From the NCBI GenBank assembly GCA_012103035.1, contig JAAVLL010000002.1, positions 1,054,001 to 1,118,000 on the forward strand: a stretch of 64,000 nucleotides of DNA, given 5' to 3'. The notes under the pieces are model-generated. The model saw nothing but the letters and a program-made list of their open reading frames with translations. It was not told the DNA's origin and did not search any database. The stretch comes from Brucella oryzae. GTDB lineage: Bacteria > Pseudomonadota > Alphaproteobacteria > Rhizobiales > Rhizobiaceae. The position numbers were made by a program, and so were the translations under genes. Position 1 is the first letter of the stretch, and each line of letters opens with the position of its first letter. Below are positions 9,625 to 18,595 of the stretch, in pieces.

Positions 9625-10724
9625 TCATCCTTTGCGATAGCGATGCGGAGTGAAGGGAAGCGCCGAAACGTCAACGGGAACCTTGTTGCCGCGAACGTCA
9701 GCGAAAACACGTGTGCCGGGGTGGCGAGACTTGCCTCGACATAACCCATGGCGACTGGAAAGCCTGCCGATGGACCAAAACCACCGGAAGTAACAGTACC
9801 GATCTGGCGACCGGATTCATCAAAAGGTCGGCTCCGCCGCGAACCGGCTGGCGGCCTTCCGGCTTCAGGCCGACGCGCTTGGCAGATGCGCCCTTGGCGA
9901 TCGCGTCCAGCACAGCCTTTGCGCCGTTGAACGCAGCCTTTTCGCGCACTGGCTTGGCGATTGCCCGTGAGACCCGCCGAAACAGGATCGGTTTCCGGCG
10001 TGATGTCCTGACCATGCAGGCAGAGACCGGCTTCAAGGCGCAGACTGTCGCGAGCGGCAAGACCAATCCATTCGACGCGCTCGTCGGCAAGCAGTTTCGT
10101 TGCCAGCACACGCGCTTCATCGGCTGGCAGGCCGATCTCGAAACCGTCTTCGCCGGTATAGCCCGAACGGGTCATGAACCAGCCAGTTTTGGGTTCAAAA
10201 CCGCTCATGAAAGCAAGCTCGGCACCGGCCAGACCAGCATCATTGATGACGGCTTCCGCTTCCGGCCCCTGGAGTGCGAGGAACACGCGGTCGAGCGGAT
10301 TGACTTTGACGTCCTTGCCCGATGCAGCTTCATTCAGATGCTCGATATCGGCATCAGCATTGCCAGCATTGGCCACAACCATGAAACGGTCATCGCCAAG
10401 GCGCGTGACGATTAGATCGTCCAGAACACCGCCATTGTCGTTGAGGAAGAAAGTGTATTTCGACTGGCCTTCCTTCAGCACAGTCGGGTCAAGCGGACAG
10501 GTTTCGGCGAGAAGCGCAGCAGCATCCTCACCTGAAACTTCAATCAGCTTCATATGAGAAATATCGAAAAGGCCCGCATGTTCACGCGTATGAAGGTGCT
10601 CCTTCATGACGCCCAGCGGATAGGTGATCGGCATGTTCCAGCCGGCAAAGCCACCGAAGCGCGCGCCAGCCTGTTCATGTAAATCCTGTAAAGGCAGTAT
10701 ATTCAGATGTGCGGTATCGCCCAT
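9625..10724 (-). CDS. gcvT: Aminomethyltransferase, T protein of the glycine cleavage system
   Basis: Tetrahydrofolate-dependent enzyme that releases ammonia and forms methylene-THF. It begins [33 protein letters not shown]. It shows the T-protein landmarks [32 protein letters not shown] and, after frame repair, [15 protein letters not shown] and [12 protein letters not shown]. Three frame losses (about 9965, 9827 and 9716) break the C-terminal third; the true end [19 protein letters not shown] reaches a TGA at 9625. Restored length is about 367 residues. First gene of the operon, directly behind the riboswitch. Confidence 0.93.
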
Positions 10725-10749
10725 AACAACTCCAGAGTCGCACGTGTGC

Positions 10750-10766
10750 CTCCGCAAAATGCGGCT
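10750..10766 (-). promoter_or_regulatory. Short hairpin between riboswitch and gcvT start
   Basis: CCGCATTTTGCGG forms a 5-bp stem just after the second aptamer and about 25 bases before the gcvT start codon. It has no U-tract and may be part of the expression platform acting on translation. This is inference. Confidence 0.35.
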
Positions 10767-10771
10767 GCTTC

Positions 10772-10945
10772 GTGCCCCTCTGTCTCAGGCCTGAGAGACT
10801 CGCATGGCTATATAGAAAGCCATACTTACACCTTCGGCGCAGGGTTTCCCCTGACTTTCCAGAGTTGTCTTACCCGTCTGCGGTTCCTTGTACCTGAGAG
10901 ATTTCGGGCGATTTCCCTTCGGCGGCCAGTGGCGCTCTCCCGCAG
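10772..10945 (-). promoter_or_regulatory. Tandem glycine riboswitch (gcvT element)
   Basis: On the minus strand there are two consecutive aptamer-like modules. The first starts GCGGGAGAGCGCC, contains CCGAAGGG and ends AATCTCTCAGGTACAAGGAA. The second contains GTAAGACAACTCTGGAAAG, then GCGCCGAAGGTGTAAG and GTCTCTCAGG. These GGAGAG...CCGAAGG...CTCTCAGG strings are the conserved core of glycine riboswitches, and the pair sits between promoter and gcvT, as in most alphaproteobacteria. Glycine binding normally turns on the cleavage genes. Confidence 0.92.
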
Positions 10946-11444
10946 ACAGACAGTGTAAGAACGTCATATGATATGGCATCCCGACACCCGACGAAACTCC
11001 CTTAACCCAATCCGGCGCGCAAGTCATGTAGAATTGTTGTCTCTAACCGACGATTTCCCGGACTTTTGCGACAAAATTCAAAGCAGACGGGAGGTTCAGA
11101 TTTATACTCTATTATACATGCATATTGCCGCTTAGCCGAGACGTCGCATTTACCGGCAACCGAAGCCGTTGGCCGTACCGCTCTCCACCACATTTTGTGG
11201 AGCATTTTTCCGACCGGCAAATTTTTAAGGAAGATTTAACCAGTTAGCCGCCCAAGCAACTGAATTCTGGCGATTTCCCCACTTGGACAGATGATTGTGA
11301 TCGCATGATGACCAAGCTGCGTAAAAGCCGTGCAACTGACAAGCTTTAACGCATTGCAGCTATGCAAATCTGTCTCCAATTCGAAATGCTTCGAGCCTAT
11401 ATGCCGTTTGCAACAAAGAGATAAGATTTTACTAGGTGAGAGAA
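10946..11444. other. Divergent intergenic region between gcv riboswitch and DUF1127 gene
   Basis: I see no protein gene. The left part should hold the gcv promoter. At 11183-11209 CTCCAC-N8-GTGGAG followed by CATTTTT looks like a plus-strand terminator with no gene before it. The right part is the leader of the DUF1127 gene. Confidence 0.45.
11183..11209 (+). terminator. Orphan terminator-like hairpin
   Basis: 6-bp stem CTCCAC/GTGGAG with an 8-base loop, then CATTTTT. No open frame of quality precedes it, so it may end a small RNA starting between about 11040 and 11120, or it may be chance. Confidence 0.4.
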
Positions 11445-11591
11445 ATGAACCTGATCCGCTCGTACAACAACTGGCGCCGTTACCGTAACACCGTAAACGA
11501 ACTGAGCCGCCTGAGCCCACGTGAACTGAACGACCTTGGCATTCTGCCTTCGGAAATCCCGTTCGTTGCGCGCAAGGCCGCTGCTCGCTAA
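11445..11591 (+). CDS. Small DUF1127 (YjiS-like) protein
   Basis: 48-residue basic protein with an ATG at 11445, AGGTGAGAG as ribosome site and a TAA at 11589. The sequence MNLIRSYNNWRRYRNTVNEL followed by SRLSPRELNDLGILPSEIP is the DUF1127 signature (an aromatic/basic helix, then L-x-x-L-x-D-x-G-I). In Rhodobacter such a gene (CcaF1) is co-transcribed with the CcsR RNAs, and in Agrobacterium such proteins affect RNA turnover and phosphate/carbon metabolism. Here too three CCTCCTCC hairpins follow directly downstream, supporting one transcript. The gene has no frame damage. Confidence 0.9.
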   Translation: MNLIRSYNNWRRYRNTVNELSRLSPRELNDLGILPSEIPFVARKAAAR

Positions 11592-11599
11592 TAGCGCCA

Positions 11600-11785
11600 T
11601 CGGAAGGCATCGGCCTTCTTCAAGGATCGCGATCCCTATAACCGCGCGGTCCTACAGTTTTTCCAATATCACCGGGGTGTTTTCTCCTCCTCCCATTCCC
11701 TCGGTGATTCAAGACCGGATATCCTCCTCCTAAGTCCGGTCTTCCATAAAACACCCGTCGCCTCCTCCCGCGACGGGTGTTTTGT
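11600..11785 (+). ncRNA. Cuckoo/CcsR-type RNA with three CCTCCTCC hairpins
   Basis: Downstream of the DUF1127 stop there are, in order: a small hairpin GAAGGC-ATCG-GCCTTC; hairpin 1, ATCACCG/CGGTGAT (11668-11708), with CTCCTCCTCCC in its loop; hairpin 2, AAGACCGGA/TCCGGTCTT (11711-11743), a perfect 9-bp stem with CCTCCTCC in its loop; and hairpin 3, AAACACCCGTCG/CGACGGGTGTTT (11749-11782), again with CCTCCTCCC, followed by TTTGTTT and thus acting as terminator. Repeated CCUCCUCCC loops after a DUF1127 gene define the CcsR/cuckoo RNAs; such loops can pair with ribosome-binding sites. Processing from a shared transcript is likely but inferred. Confidence 0.85.
11749..11784 (+). terminator. Terminator formed by third CCTCCTCCC hairpin
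   Basis: 12-bp GC-rich stem with the anti-Shine-Dalgarno motif in the loop, followed by a T-rich tract. It ends the DUF1127-RNA unit and lies just before the convergent MFS gene's stop. Confidence 0.85.
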
Positions 11786-13024
11786 TTATGGGCTTAAATA
11801 ATTAAGCCTCCTGTGAGACAGGGCTTGCCGCCCCGCGTCGTCGAACGCAATCGAGATTGCAAAGACCGCCAGACCAGACAAAGCGAGCAATGCTCCGACT
11901 GTTCCCGTCGACGTCCAGCCATAGCCCCATGCAACCGCCAAACCGCCGAGCCATGCACCGAGCGCGTTGGCGAGATTGAGCGCAGAATGGTTGAGGGCTG
12001 CGGCAAGCGTCTGCGCATCCGCCGCTACGTCCATCAGGCGCGTTTGCAATGCGGGGACGAGCGCAAAGCCACCACCAACCAGAAGCACGTTCAAGAACGC
12101 GGTCGCCGGATGCTGCATGAGGACGGGGAATGCCAGCATGACGGCCATATCATAGAGCAGTACCAGACCAACCGTTCCCATGACCGAACGATCTGTCAGT
12201 CGCGATCCAACTATATTTCCAAGCACCATGCCCAAGCCGAACATGGCGAAAACGAAAGGCATCCACTTCACGTCGACATACGAAACCTTGGTGACCGTTG
12301 CCGCAACGTAGGTAAAAACTGAGAACAGGCCACCCGTACCAATTGCACCAATCCCGAGCGTCAGCCAGACCTGCTTGCGGCGGAACGCTCCCAATTCGCG
12401 CAAGGGTGATGCCCCTTCCTCCGCTGGCTGTTTAGGCACATAGATCGCAACCAGCACCATAGTCAGGATTGCAATCAAGCCAACTGATGCAACATTGCGC
12501 GCCATCCGGCAAATCTGACCGAGAGAGGTCGCAAGCGGTGTCCCGCACAACGTGGCAATAGTCAGTCCCATCATGACACGGCCTACGGCCTGAGCACGCT
12601 TGCCCAGTTCCGCCAATGATGCAGCGACAAGCGAAGCCACGCCGAAATAGGCTCCGTGCGGAAAACCAGCAACGAACCGCATCATGTAAAGATCCGCATA
12701 ATCCTGCATGAATGCGCTTGCAAGATTACCGAACGCGAACAGCCCCATAAGCAGGAAGAGGAGTTTGCGGCGATCAAGCCTTGCACCAATCACCGCCAGG
12801 ACCGGCGCGCCAATCAGAACACCAAGCGCATAGGAGCTGATGAGATGGCCGCCCTGCGGTATAGTCACGTTCAGATCGCGGGCGATATCAGGCAGCAACG
12901 CCATAATGGCGAATTCACCGGTGCCGATACCGAAGCCGCCGATGGCAAGCGCGAGTTCCGCCAATCGTGCAGACGAACGTGGCGAAGTTTTCGGCGATGA
13001 AGCCGAAGGCTGAATTTTGGACAT
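11786..13024 (-). CDS. Major facilitator superfamily transporter (AraJ/YdhP-like efflux)
   Basis: Inner-membrane transporter with 12 predicted helices; drug or sugar efflux is the usual role of this MFS branch (ALAIGGFGIGTGEFAIMALLPDIARDL, MTRFVAGFPHGAYFGV-like motif, IGARLDRRKLL in loop 2-3). The ATG at 13024 (MSKIQPSASS) is chosen over one 14 codons upstream because the extra residues look like leader sequence. One short internal stretch (QICRMARN) reads out of frame: inserting two bases before it and one after restores the expected QIFAGWRAMFASVG, so three bases are missing there although the open frame is not interrupted. Substrate unknown. Confidence 0.8.
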   Translation of the reverse strand: MSKIQPSASSPKTSPRSSARLAELALAIGGFGIGTGEFAIMALLPDIARDLNVTIPQGGHLISSYALGVLIGAPVLAVIGARLDRRKLLFLLMGLFAFGNLASAFMQDYADLYMMRFVAGFPHGAYFGVASLVAASLAELGKRAQAVGRVMMGLTIATLCGTPLATSLGQICRMARNVASVGLIAILTMVLVAIYVPKQPAEEGASPLRELGAFRRKQVWLTLGIGAIGTGGLFSVFTYVAATVTKVSYVDVKWMPFVFAMFGLGMVLGNIVGSRLTDRSVMGTVGLVLLYDMAVMLAFPVLMQHPATAFLNVLLVGGGFALVPALQTRLMDVAADAQTLAAALNHSALNLANALGAWLGGLAVAWGYGWTSTGTVGALLALSGLAVFAISIAFDDAGRQALSHRRLNYLSP

Positions 13025-13126
13025 GGATAGGCCTGGGGAATGGAGGATGTAGAGCATCCCTACCACTCCTTTCGGGCAAAGGCGATACGCATTGTTGCGG
13101 CGCTTTGACGGTGCAAAAGCAAGTGA

Positions 13127-13516
13127 CTATTTCGCCGCGACTACCTCGATCTCGACTTTGAACTCCTCACGTGTGAAACCGGAAACGATCATCAATGTTG
13201 AGGCAGGCGCTGGCTGCGAAAACAGCCTGTCGCGCACGTCCATATAGGGGCGCATATAGGCGCGATCCGTCACATAGGCGTTGATACGCACGACATTGGA
13301 AATATCCATGCCGCCATCGCGCAAAATGCGACGAATATTCTCGAAGCAAAGCTCGGCCTGTGCGCCCGCATCTTCCGGCACACTTCCGTCCGGCGCGATA
13401 CCAAGCTGACCGGAGCAGAACACCAGTTCGGCACCGGCTTTCACCTTCACGCCATGACTATAGGCGGCAAAGGGCGCGGCCATGTCGGCGGGCAGCAAAT
13501 GTTGCAATGTACTCAT
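13127..13516 (-). CDS. RidA/YjgF-family protein
   Basis: Small protein of the RidA fold, whose classic members hydrolyse reactive enamine/imine intermediates. 129 residues from MSTLQHLLPADMAAPFAAYS; the family core shows in LVFCSGQLGIAPDGSVPEDAGAQAELCFENIRRIL, DVVRINAYVTD-like and RDRLF...PASTLMIVSGF. It reads in frame with the preceding flavoprotein and so appears fused to it. That fusion is best explained by one lost C in a CCCC run; with it restored the flavoprotein stops 10 bases before this ATG. Probably co-transcribed with the flavoprotein. Confidence 0.85.
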   Translation of the reverse strand: MSTLQHLLPADMAAPFAAYSHGVKVKAGAELVFCSGQLGIAPDGSVPEDAGAQAELCFENIRRILRDGGMDISNVVRINAYVTDRAYMRPYMDVRDRLFSQPAPASTLMIVSGFTREEFKVEIEVVAAK

Positions 13517-13526
13517 CGAATAATCC

Positions 13527-14755
13527 TTATGATTTGGGGCGCTGGCCAGAAGTTCCTTCAAACGCGGCACACCCGCTGCAATATCGGCTTCCGTGGGGTT
13601 GATACCGGCTGCCAGCAGACGACGGGCGATCATGTGATCCGCCGGGCGATTAATGGAATCGACCGCTACCAGCTTGTCACCGGCGAAGTGGAAAACCGAA
13701 AAGGCATTATCATCGGGATTGCCCGACAGAATATGACGGTCGGCTTCAAACGACAGACCCGCCGTCTGGAGCTTCATGTCGCCCTGATCGGACCAGAACC
13801 ATGCCACTTCACGGAACGGCGTGGCGCGACCGACAATGCTGCGGGCCACATGCTTGGCCTGATCGGTCGCATTCTGTACCGACTCCAGCCGAACGCGACG
13901 TCCGGCATGGAAATGATCGTAGCTCGCGCAATCGCCGATGGCGTAAACATGATCCACAGATGTGCGCATGTGCTCGTCCACGACAATGCCGTTGTCGATC
14001 ACGAGCCCCGCGCCAGTGGCAAGCTCCACATTCGGCAGCGCACCGGTGCCGATCACCACAATATCCGCCGGGTAAACGGCTCCATCGGTGGTCTTCACGC
14101 CTTTCACTCGACCGTTTTCGCCCTCAATCGCCATCACGCCAAGCCCGGTCAGCAACGTGATACCGGCGCGCGGCTGCGCGTTTCAACATGTGCAGAAATT
14201 TGCGTTGCAACCGAGCGGCCCAGAACACGCGGCGCTACTTCGATCAATACTGTGTTTTTGCCGAGCGCCAGCGCGCTATGCGCTATTTCAAGCCCGATAA
14301 ATCCGCCACCGATGATCACCACATTTGCAATCGTCGGCATCAGATCGGCGATGCGGCGCGCATCTTCCATCCGGCGCAGCGTGACCACGCCGTCAAGATC
14401 GACGCCCGGCATGTCGGGAATGCGCGCGGGCACCCGTTGCAAAGACCAGATCAGACCAGTTGAGCACGCGACCGTCATCGAGGGTCACCATGCGCTCCGT
14501 CAGCGATACGCCCTCGACCCGATGCCCGAACAGCATCTCGATATTATTATCGCGGTAGGCGCTTTCCGGACGCAGCACCAAGCCGCCATGTTCCGGGGCT
14601 TTGAGATAGGATTTGGAAAGCGGCGGCTTATGATAGGGAATATCCGCCTCATCGTTGATGAGGACGATGTCTCCGGCATAGCCTTCCTGACGAAGACTGA
14701 TTGCGGCCTGCGAACCCGCATGGCCCGCACCTATAATAATGCATCTCTCGTCCAT
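13527..14755 (-). CDS. FAD-dependent pyridine nucleotide-disulfide oxidoreductase (ferredoxin/rhodocoxin reductase-like)
   Basis: Flavoprotein expected to pass electrons from NAD(P)H to a ferredoxin or oxygenase partner. It starts MDERCIIIGAGHAGSQAAISL, an FAD-binding GxGxxG. The NAD-binding motif VVIIGGGFIGLEIAHSAL follows after frame repair. The second FAD motif is MRTSVDHVYAIGDCASY, and a reductase C-terminal domain follows (WFWSDQGDMKLQTAG). Frame losses near 14425 and 14170 split the N-terminal half; a third, in a C-run near 13533, removes the stop. Restored length is about 410 residues. No oxygenase or ferredoxin gene lies next to it here, so its partner is unknown. Confidence 0.8.
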
Positions 14756-14937
14756 AGGACCTCCGGAAATTTCCGCGCATCATAGTCATGTGCTGGTCTG
14801 TCGCGTGGCGCATCTACCACGGATTCACATCTTAATTGCATGCCGCCTGCAATTTTAAACATTTAGTTTGACCAATCGGTCAGATTGTTTAGTAAGGTTC
14901 CTGCTTCAATACGCCAGAACAAACTTGGAGCGCCGCC
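14756..14937. other. Divergent promoter region with RutR-like operator
   Basis: About 180 bases between divergent genes; apart from the operator at 14868-14883 I see nothing coding. Confidence 0.5.
14868..14883. promoter_or_regulatory. RutR-type operator
   Basis: TTGACCAATCGGTCAG is a near-palindrome that fits TTGACCAnnTGGTCAA, the motif I know for E. coli RutR, at all but two positions. It lies about 55 bases before the start of an operon whose last gene encodes a RutR-like TetR regulator, so autoregulation is likely. Confidence 0.7.
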
Positions 14938-15735
14938 TTGAAACGATATTGGTCCGATTACACGAGCGAGGCGTTTTCGCGTCTCGAGCGTGACAAGCTC
15001 GTGGCGGTACTGCCCGTTGGCGCAATCGAGCAGCACGGACCCCATCTGCCGATGTGTGGATGCCGCCGTCGCGGACGGCATGGTGGCGGAACTGATCAAG
15101 CGGCTGCCCGACACAAGCAATGTTCTGTTCCTGCCGACACAGGCCATAGCCAAGAGCAATGAACACAAGCGCTATCCCGGCACGCTGACTTTTCGGTCGA
15201 GACGGTCATCCGCATGTGGTGTGAGATCGGTGCCTGCGTGGCGGCAAGCGGCGTGCGCAAGATGGTGCTGTTCAACAGCCATGGCGGGAATATTCCCGTG
15301 ATGGACATTGTCGCCCGCGAATTGCGCGTGCAGCACAATATGATGGTCTTCTGCCTCAACTGGTTCGGCCTTGGCATGCCCGATGGCGTTTACAGCGAAC
15401 ATGACTTCAAGCATGGAATCCACGCCGGAGACATGGAAACATCGGTGATGCTGGAAATGCATCCCGATCTGGTGGTGATGGAAAAGGCGCAGGATTTCCG
15501 CACGCTGACCGAGGTTTTCGCCCAGGAATACAAGCATATCAGCCTTGGCGGCGGCGCAAAGCCTGCATGGCAGATGCAGGACATCAATGCCTATGGTGCA
15601 GCCGGCAATGCATCAATTGCAACCGCTGAAAAGGGCCGCAAGACCATTGATTTCGCCGCTGATCGGCTGATTGAAGCGCTGGGCGAGATCGAGCGCGCGC
15701 CGCTCTCCTGGCTCGACAACAATACCGCTTGGTAA
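14938..15735 (+). CDS. Creatininase-family amidohydrolase
   Basis: Metal-dependent cytosolic amidohydrolase of the creatininase/MftE fold; members open cyclic amides such as creatinine. Features are VLPVGAIEQHGPHLPM near residue 35, MVLFNSHGGNIPVM near 115 and GIHAGDMETSVMLEMHPDLV. The best start is a TTG at 14938 with GGAG eight bases upstream. Two bases are missing near 15056 (a GT in a GTGTG run) and one T near 15192; the repaired protein is about 266 residues, full length. First gene of the operon under the RutR-like operator, so a cyclic amide from pyrimidine-type ring degradation is a plausible substrate (inference). Confidence 0.82.
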
Positions 15736-15740
15736 GGACG

Positions 15741-16549
15741 ATGAGCGTGGCCCCAACTCGCAGAACCAGTCGCCCCTGATCGACATCAACGGTGTCTACA
15801 AACAGTATGGCACCGGCGTCATGGCCGTGAACGACATGTCGCTCAAGATCGAGCAAGGCCAGTTCGTGAGCTTCCTCGGACCTTCGGGCTGCGGCAAAAG
15901 CACGGCGCTGCGCATGATCGCCGGGCTGGAATCGGTCTCGGCTGGCGAAATTCGCGTCAATGGCCACGCCCCGGGCAAGGGCTCTTCCGGTGCACAGGAT
16001 ATCGGCTTTGTGTTTCAGGAGCCGACGCTGATGCCCTGGGCCAGCGTCTATGACAATGTCTATCTGCCGCTGCGGCTTTCCGGTATTTCGCGCAAGGAAG
16101 CCAAGCCCCGCATTGAAGAAGTGCTGACACAGGTTGGCCTGTCGCGCTTTGCCAATGCCTTTCCGCGCGAACTTTCCGGCGGCATGAAAATGCGCGTTTC
16201 CATTGCGCGCGCTCTGGTCACGCGCCCGCGCCTGCTTTTGATGGATGAGCCTTTTGCAGCGCTCGATGAAATGACGCGTTTCAAGCTCAACAATGACGTG
16301 CTGCGTCTTTGGCAGGAACATGGCCTGACGGTAATCTTCGTCACCCACAGCGTTTACGAGTCGGTCTACCTGTCCAACCGCGTTATCGTCATGGCGGCAA
16401 GACCGGGCCGAGTGGTTGCCGATATACCAATCATTGGCTCCTACCCTCGTGCCGAAAATTACCGCACGACAGACGCATATGCGAAATATTGCGCCAAGGT
16501 TTCCGACGCGCTGACCGCGACGCTTTCCTCTGAAGACATCGATCACTGA
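15741..16549 (+). CDS. ABC transporter ATP-binding protein (nitrate/taurine/pyrimidine-precursor type)
   Basis: ATPase of a Ssu/Tau/ThiZ-type importer. Walker A is [14 protein letters not shown], the Q-loop lies in FVFQEPTLMPW, the signature is ELSGGMKMRVSIARAL, Walker B is LLLMDEPFAALDE, and the switch histidine is in VIFVTHSVYES. The ATG at 15741 follows the upstream stop by five bases, and its first codons (MSVAPNSQNQS) come into frame only if one C is restored in a CCCC run near 15751. About 269 residues. Works with the next gene and the NMT1-like binding protein six genes into the operon. Confidence 0.9.
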
Positions 16550-16559
16550 GGACATGCAA

Positions 16560-17400
16560 ATGAACCAGATGCAAAACGAACTGCCAGTCCTCAATTCCGA
16601 ACAGGATCGTCTCGCACGACGCGAACGCACGCTGCGCATTCTCATGCCGACGCTGGCGATCATCATAGCGCTCGGCATCTGGGAAGGTCTGGTGCGCATT
16701 TATGAAGTGCCGCATTACCTGATCCCGGCCCCATCGCTGATTGCCGAAACGCTTTTCAAGGACGGCCCGTCGCTGATGGCCTCCATGTGGTTCACCGTCA
16801 AATTGACGCTGATCTCGCTGGCCTGCGCCATCATTGGGGCGTTCTGCTCGGCATGGTGTTTGCGCTATCGCGTCCGGTTGAAATGGCGTTCTTCCCTTCG
16901 CTGTCATCCTTCAGGTGACGCCGGTGATCGCCATCGCACCGCTGATCCTGATCTATGTGCGCGATACTTTCTCGGCCCTGCTCATCTGCGCATGGATTGT
17001 CGCTTTCTTCCCGATCCTGTCCAATACGGTGATCGGACTGCGCAGCGCCGACCACAATCTGCGCGATCTGTTCAAGCTCTACCGCGCCTCGCCGTGGCAG
17101 CGTCTGCGCTATCTGCTGGCACCAAGCGCTCTGCCCTATTTCATGGCGGCCCTGAAAATCGCCGGTGGCCTGTCGCTGATCGGCGCCGTGGTGGCTGAAT
17201 TCGTCGCGGGCACCGCAGGCCAGAGCACCGGTCTTGCATCGCGTATTCTCGAATCGAGCTTCCGCAATGAAATCCCGCGCATGTTCGCAGCGCTCTTCCT
17301 TGTTTCGCTGCTCGGCATCGTGATCTTCCTGATCACCAGCTGGCTGTCGCGCCTTGTCCTCGGACGCTGGCACGAAAGCGAAATCCGTAGAGAGCGCTGA
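16560..17400 (+). CDS. ABC transporter permease (BPD family)
   Basis: Inner-membrane subunit of the importer. Hydrophobic helices include LMPTLAIIIALGIWEGLV and MWFTVKLTLISLACAIIGAF; the ATPase-coupling loop (EAA-type) is around LFKLYRASPWQRLRYLLAPSALPYFMAALKIAGGLSLIGAVVAEF. I choose the second ATG (MNQMQNE) because GAGG sits eight bases before it. A frame loss near 16848 is repaired to give about 280 residues. One base separates its stop from the next start, so the operon is tightly packed. Confidence 0.87.
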
Positions 17401-17401
17401 C

Positions 17402-18595
17402 ATGTTGAAAGGCGTTGCCATCGCGGGCCATCCGGGCCGATACGACATGCAGATCGAGCATGGCCGCATTGCCGCGATCACGCCGTCGCAGGCGACCGGC
17501 GGCGGCTTGATCACGCCGCTGCTGGCTGATGTGCATGTGCATCTCGACAAGACATTCACCATCCAGCGCATTGCGCAAAATGGCGACACGAAAGTCGAAT
17601 GCCTGTTCGACGCCATCGACCTGATGAACACCGACCGCCAGAACTGGAGCGCCGAAGACATTCGCGCCCGCGCCACACGCGGCCTTGAGGCGGCTTTAGC
17701 GCAGGGCGTCGGCGCTATTCGCAGCCATGTGGATTGGACCAAGCCCGAAGTTCCGACCGCATGGCCGGTTCTCAACGAACTGCGTCATGAGTGGAAAGAC
17801 CGCATCGACCTTCAACTCGCGGCCCTCATCCACGGCGATCTGGTGCTGGAAGCCGGCCGTGATATCGCGGACCGGGTCAAAGCCGATGGCGGCGTGCTCG
17901 GCGCGTTTTTCTATCGCAATGCCGATCTTGCCGCCAAGATCGAGGCAATGTTCCGTTTCGCCGTCGAAAACGATCTCGATCTCGACTTTCATGTCGATGA
18001 AGGGCTGGATATTGAAGCCGACGGCTTTTCGCTGATCATCGATGCCACCCGTCGCCATCGCATGGCGGGACGTGTACTGTGCGGCCATGCCTGCTCGCTT
18101 TCGCTGCGAACAGCGGAAGAACTCACGCGCATTTTCGAAGCCGCCGCAAAAGCTGGCGTCGCGCTTGTCTCGCTGCCCACCACCAATCTCTATCTGCAGA
18201 ATCGGATCGGCGGGAAATCTCCGCGCCTGCGCGGCGTTGCACCGCTCAAGGAAGCACGCGCGGCAGGCATGGATGTCATGCTCGGTTCCGACAATGTCCG
18301 TGATGCATTCTACCCTTATGGCGATTATGACCCACTCGCCATTCTTCGTCTCGCAGCGCCGGTCTGCCACGTCGAGCCGCAGGACTGGCTCGACAGCATC
18401 ACCACCCTGCCCGCCCGCCTTATTGGCAGCGAAAACGTGCGGCAACCACAGGCTGGTGGCGTGGCCAGTTTTGTCTGGCACGATGCAATAGACCTGAACG
18501 ATCTCATCAGCCGCCCGCAGGCCCGCCGCGTCGTCTGGCGCAATGGCGTTGCCGAACCCAACTCAACGGGCCAAATCACCAGGAGAGCCACATGA
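17402..18595 (+). CDS. Amidohydrolase, cytosine-deaminase-like
   Basis: Zinc/iron-dependent amidohydrolase of the CodA branch, 397 residues, no frame damage. Metal ligands are visible: HVHLDK (His45 and His47), DFHVDEG, CGHACSL and the aspartate in MLGSDNVRDAF. This family deaminates cytosine and related N-heterocycles such as isoguanine or triazines. It overlaps the following start by four bases (ATGA). With the RutR-like regulator and the creatininase-like protein it points to degradation of a pyrimidine-like ring, but the precise substrate cannot be read from the sequence. Confidence 0.85.
   Translation: MLKGVAIAGHPGRYDMQIEHGRIAAITPSQATGGGLITPLLADVHVHLDKTFTIQRIAQNGDTKVECLFDAIDLMNTDRQNWSAEDIRARATRGLEAALAQGVGAIRSHVDWTKPEVPTAWPVLNELRHEWKDRIDLQLAALIHGDLVLEAGRDIADRVKADGGVLGAFFYRNADLAAKIEAMFRFAVENDLDLDFHVDEGLDIEADGFSLIIDATRRHRMAGRVLCGHACSLSLRTAEELTRIFEAAAKAGVALVSLPTTNLYLQNRIGGKSPRLRGVAPLKEARAAGMDVMLGSDNVRDAFYPYGDYDPLAILRLAAPVCHVEPQDWLDSITTLPARLIGSENVRQPQAGGVASFVWHDAIDLNDLISRPQARRVVWRNGVAEPNSTGQITRRAT

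Noticed and set aside
11236..11610. Minus-strand 124-codon frame over the DUF1127 gene and its leader
   Set aside because: Overlaps the well-supported DUF1127 gene on the other strand and resembles no family.
13454..14785. 443-codon open frame on the plus strand opposite the flavoprotein
   Set aside because: Shadow of a strongly supported minus-strand gene with FAD and NAD motifs; composition is rich in R/H/Q without domains.
15584..16907. Long minus-strand frames opposite the ABC ATPase and permease
   Set aside because: The plus strand has complete Walker and signature motifs; the antisense frames show nothing recognisable.
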